A stretch of DNA of 8,192 nt from Acinetobacter sp. (lineage in GTDB: Bacteria > Pseudomonadota > Gammaproteobacteria > Pseudomonadales > Moraxellaceae), in the NCBI GenBank assembly GCA_008017255.1, contig SSHD01000106.1, positions 1 to 8,192 of the forward strand, read 5' to 3'. Every line of letters begins with the position of its first letter. The stretch's first letter is position 1. Made by a program: the position numbers and the translations under genes. Positions 6,929 to 8,192 of this stretch are shown piece by piece. Under the pieces are notes generated by a model. It made no database searches. It was not told the DNA's origin and saw nothing but the letters and a program-made list of their open reading frames with translations.

Positions 6929-6997
6929 AAATTATATTTTACAATAACTTATTCCACAGTCACGCTCTTGGCCAAGTTACGTGGTTGGTCTACATCG
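6924..6997 (-). other. attTn7: TnsD recognition region in the end of glmS plus insertion spacer
   Basis: The last glmS codons (encoding DVDQPRNLAKSVTVE, 6952-6996) with the stop codon and 25 bp of spacer make up the attachment site. In E. coli, TnsD binds the DNA of these conserved glmS codons and insertion happens about 25 bp beyond the stop without touching the coding sequence. Here the geometry is the same. The 25-bp spacer is almost all A and T and shows no hairpin, so glmS does not keep an obvious terminator on its own side of the junction. Confidence 0.85.
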
Positions 6998-8192
6998 GTC
7001 CCACGTAACACCGCCACATGATAAGACAGCAACTGCACTGGCACGCTATACACAATCGGCGCTAACCATTCATTCACCGCAGGAATATGCACCACATGCT
7101 GACGGTCTTTGGCCTGTATGCCGCTGTTTTGATCGGCAAATACAAATAACTCACCGCCACGTGCTTGCACTTCTTCCATATTCGATTTGAGTTTATCTAG
7201 CATGTCGTCTTGCGGCGCTAAAATCACCACAGGCATGTCGTTATCCACCAAAGCCAATGGGCCGTGCTTCAGTTCACCTGCTGCATAACCTTCGGCGTGA
7301 ATATAAGAAATTTCTTTCAGTTTTAACGCACCTTCTAAGGCAATTGGGAAATGCGTACCACGACCTAAGAATAGGCAGTGATTTTTTTCTACAAATAAGG
7401 TCGATAAACGTAAAATTTCCGTATCACATTGCAAAGTATCTAAAATGACTTTTGGACAGTGCCATAATCCTGCAATGATTTCATCACGTTGCGCAGCAGC
7501 AAGGGTTTGTTTGACTTGACCCATTTTTAGAATCAATAACATCAGCGCTGCAAGCTGAGTGGTAAAGGCTTTGGTCGATGCCACGCCAATTTCTGGCCCT
7601 GCAAGGGTCAGCAAGTGATGATCGGTTTCACGTACCATCGAAGACGTAGCCACATTACAAATGGTCATGCTGCAAATATCAATATTCTGCGCTTTGGCAC
7701 GTTTTTGCGTTTCACGTAGTGCCGCCAAAGAATCCGCAGTTTCGCCCGATTGTGAAATGCAGATATACAGCGTATTGGCGACAATCACGGGGCTGCGGTA
7801 GCGAAATTCACTGGCAATTTCCACTTGGCACGGCACATGAATTAGTTGCTCAAACCAATATTTAGCAATCATGCCTGCATGGTAACTGGTACCACAGGCA
7901 ATAATTTGCACTTGTTGAATTTTGCTAAAGTCGGCAGTGGCATGGCTTAAGAAATCGTCACGCACGCTATTGCCATTGAGCGCCTGGGAAATGGTCTGCT
8001 GAATCGCTTCAGGTTGCTCATAAATTTCTTTGAGCATGAAGTGCTTATATTCACCTTTTGATACATTGCTCACGGTCGCATCGAGTTCTTTGATAGGACG
8101 TTCAACCGCAACGCCATTGACAAACACTTCAATGCTATTGCGGGTTAAGCGGGCAATATCGCCTTCTTCCAAATACACAAAACGGTTGGTGA
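6949..8192 (-). CDS. glmS: Glutamine-fructose-6-phosphate aminotransferase GlmS (partial, N-terminus beyond right edge)
   Basis: Cytoplasmic enzyme making glucosamine-6-phosphate from fructose-6-phosphate and glutamine, the first step towards UDP-GlcNAc for peptidoglycan and lipopolysaccharide. The C-terminal 413 aa are visible of about 609 in E. coli. The frame continues upstream of an internal GTG at 8178 as TNRFVYLEEGD, so the gene runs off the right edge. Seen are the end of the glutaminase domain, then two SIS isomerase domains: CGTSYHAG, the sugar-phosphate loop SQSGETADS, and GVASTKAFTTQL. KEISYIHAEGYAAGELKHGPLAL carries the equivalents of E. coli E488 and H504, and the C-terminus LAKSVTVE carries that of K603. 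The N-terminal catalytic Cys is out of view. The gene is intact to its stop, so insertion of the transposon has not damaged it. Codon use is less AT-rich than in the tns genes. Confidence 0.97.
   Translation of the reverse strand, partial: TNRFVYLEEGDIARLTRNSIEVFVNGVAVERPIKELDATVSNVSKGEYKHFMLKEIYEQPEAIQQTISQALNGNSVRDDFLSHATADFSKIQQVQIIACGTSYHAGMIAKYWFEQLIHVPCQVEIASEFRYRSPVIVANTLYICISQSGETADSLAALRETQKRAKAQNIDICSMTICNVATSSMVRETDHHLLTLAGPEIGVASTKAFTTQLAALMLLILKMGQVKQTLAAAQRDEIIAGLWHCPKVILDTLQCDTEILRLSTLFVEKNHCLFLGRGTHFPIALEGALKLKEISYIHAEGYAAGELKHGPLALVDNDMPVVILAPQDDMLDKLKSNMEEVQARGGELFVFADQNSGIQAKDRQHVVHIPAVNEWLAPIVYSVPVQLLSYHVAVLRGTDVDQPRNLAKSVTVE

Noticed and set aside
6924..6948. Rho-independent terminator of glmS
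   Set aside because: No inverted repeat with a usable stem is visible in these 25 bases.
6981..7448. Plus-strand open frames inside glmS
   Set aside because: They lie opposite the highly conserved SIS domain sequence of glmS and are explained by its codon bias.

Overview
The window holds the right-hand part of a Tn7-type transposon inserted just downstream of the chromosomal gene glmS. All genes lie on the minus strand. The host looks like a gammaproteobacterium. The GlmS sequence and the AT-rich DNA suggest Acinetobacter or a close relative, but this genus call is from recalled similarity and is only moderately sure.

Layout from the right edge leftwards, which is the direction of transcription: (1) the last 413 codons of glmS (6949 to the right edge), the essential host gene whose 3' end is the attTn7 target; (2) 25 bp of host spacer (6924-6948); (3) the transposon right end, starting at 6923 with the terminal 5'-TGT on the minus strand, then three head-to-tail 20-bp repeats (6857-6916) that are probable TnsB sites; (4) a probable tnsA promoter (-35 at 6848-6853, -10 at 6825-6830) and a 41-bp near-perfect palindrome (6799-6839) covering the -10, the predicted start of transcription and the tnsA ribosome binding site; (5) a compact operon tnsA-tnsB-tnsC-tnsD-tnsE, with tnsE cut by the left window edge. 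No stretch longer than about 150 bp lacks a gene.

How the parts work together, by analogy with Tn7: TnsA (endonuclease) and TnsB (DDE transposase) together cut the element out at both ends. TnsC (AAA+ ATPase) links this transposase to a target selector. TnsD recognises the end of glmS and directs insertion 25 bp past its stop codon, which is exactly where this element sits. TnsE is the second selector, which in Tn7 favours replicating and conjugating DNA. All catalytic residues I can check in TnsA, TnsB, TnsC and TnsD are present and every frame is open, so the machinery looks functional. The left end and any cargo genes lie outside the window.

The most interesting unexplained structure is the 41-bp palindrome. 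In a transcript running in from glmS it would fold into a long hairpin ending in a U run and would hide the tnsA ribosome binding site. A transcript from the element's own promoter would start near the palindrome centre and lack the first arm. This could insulate transposase expression from glmS read-through.
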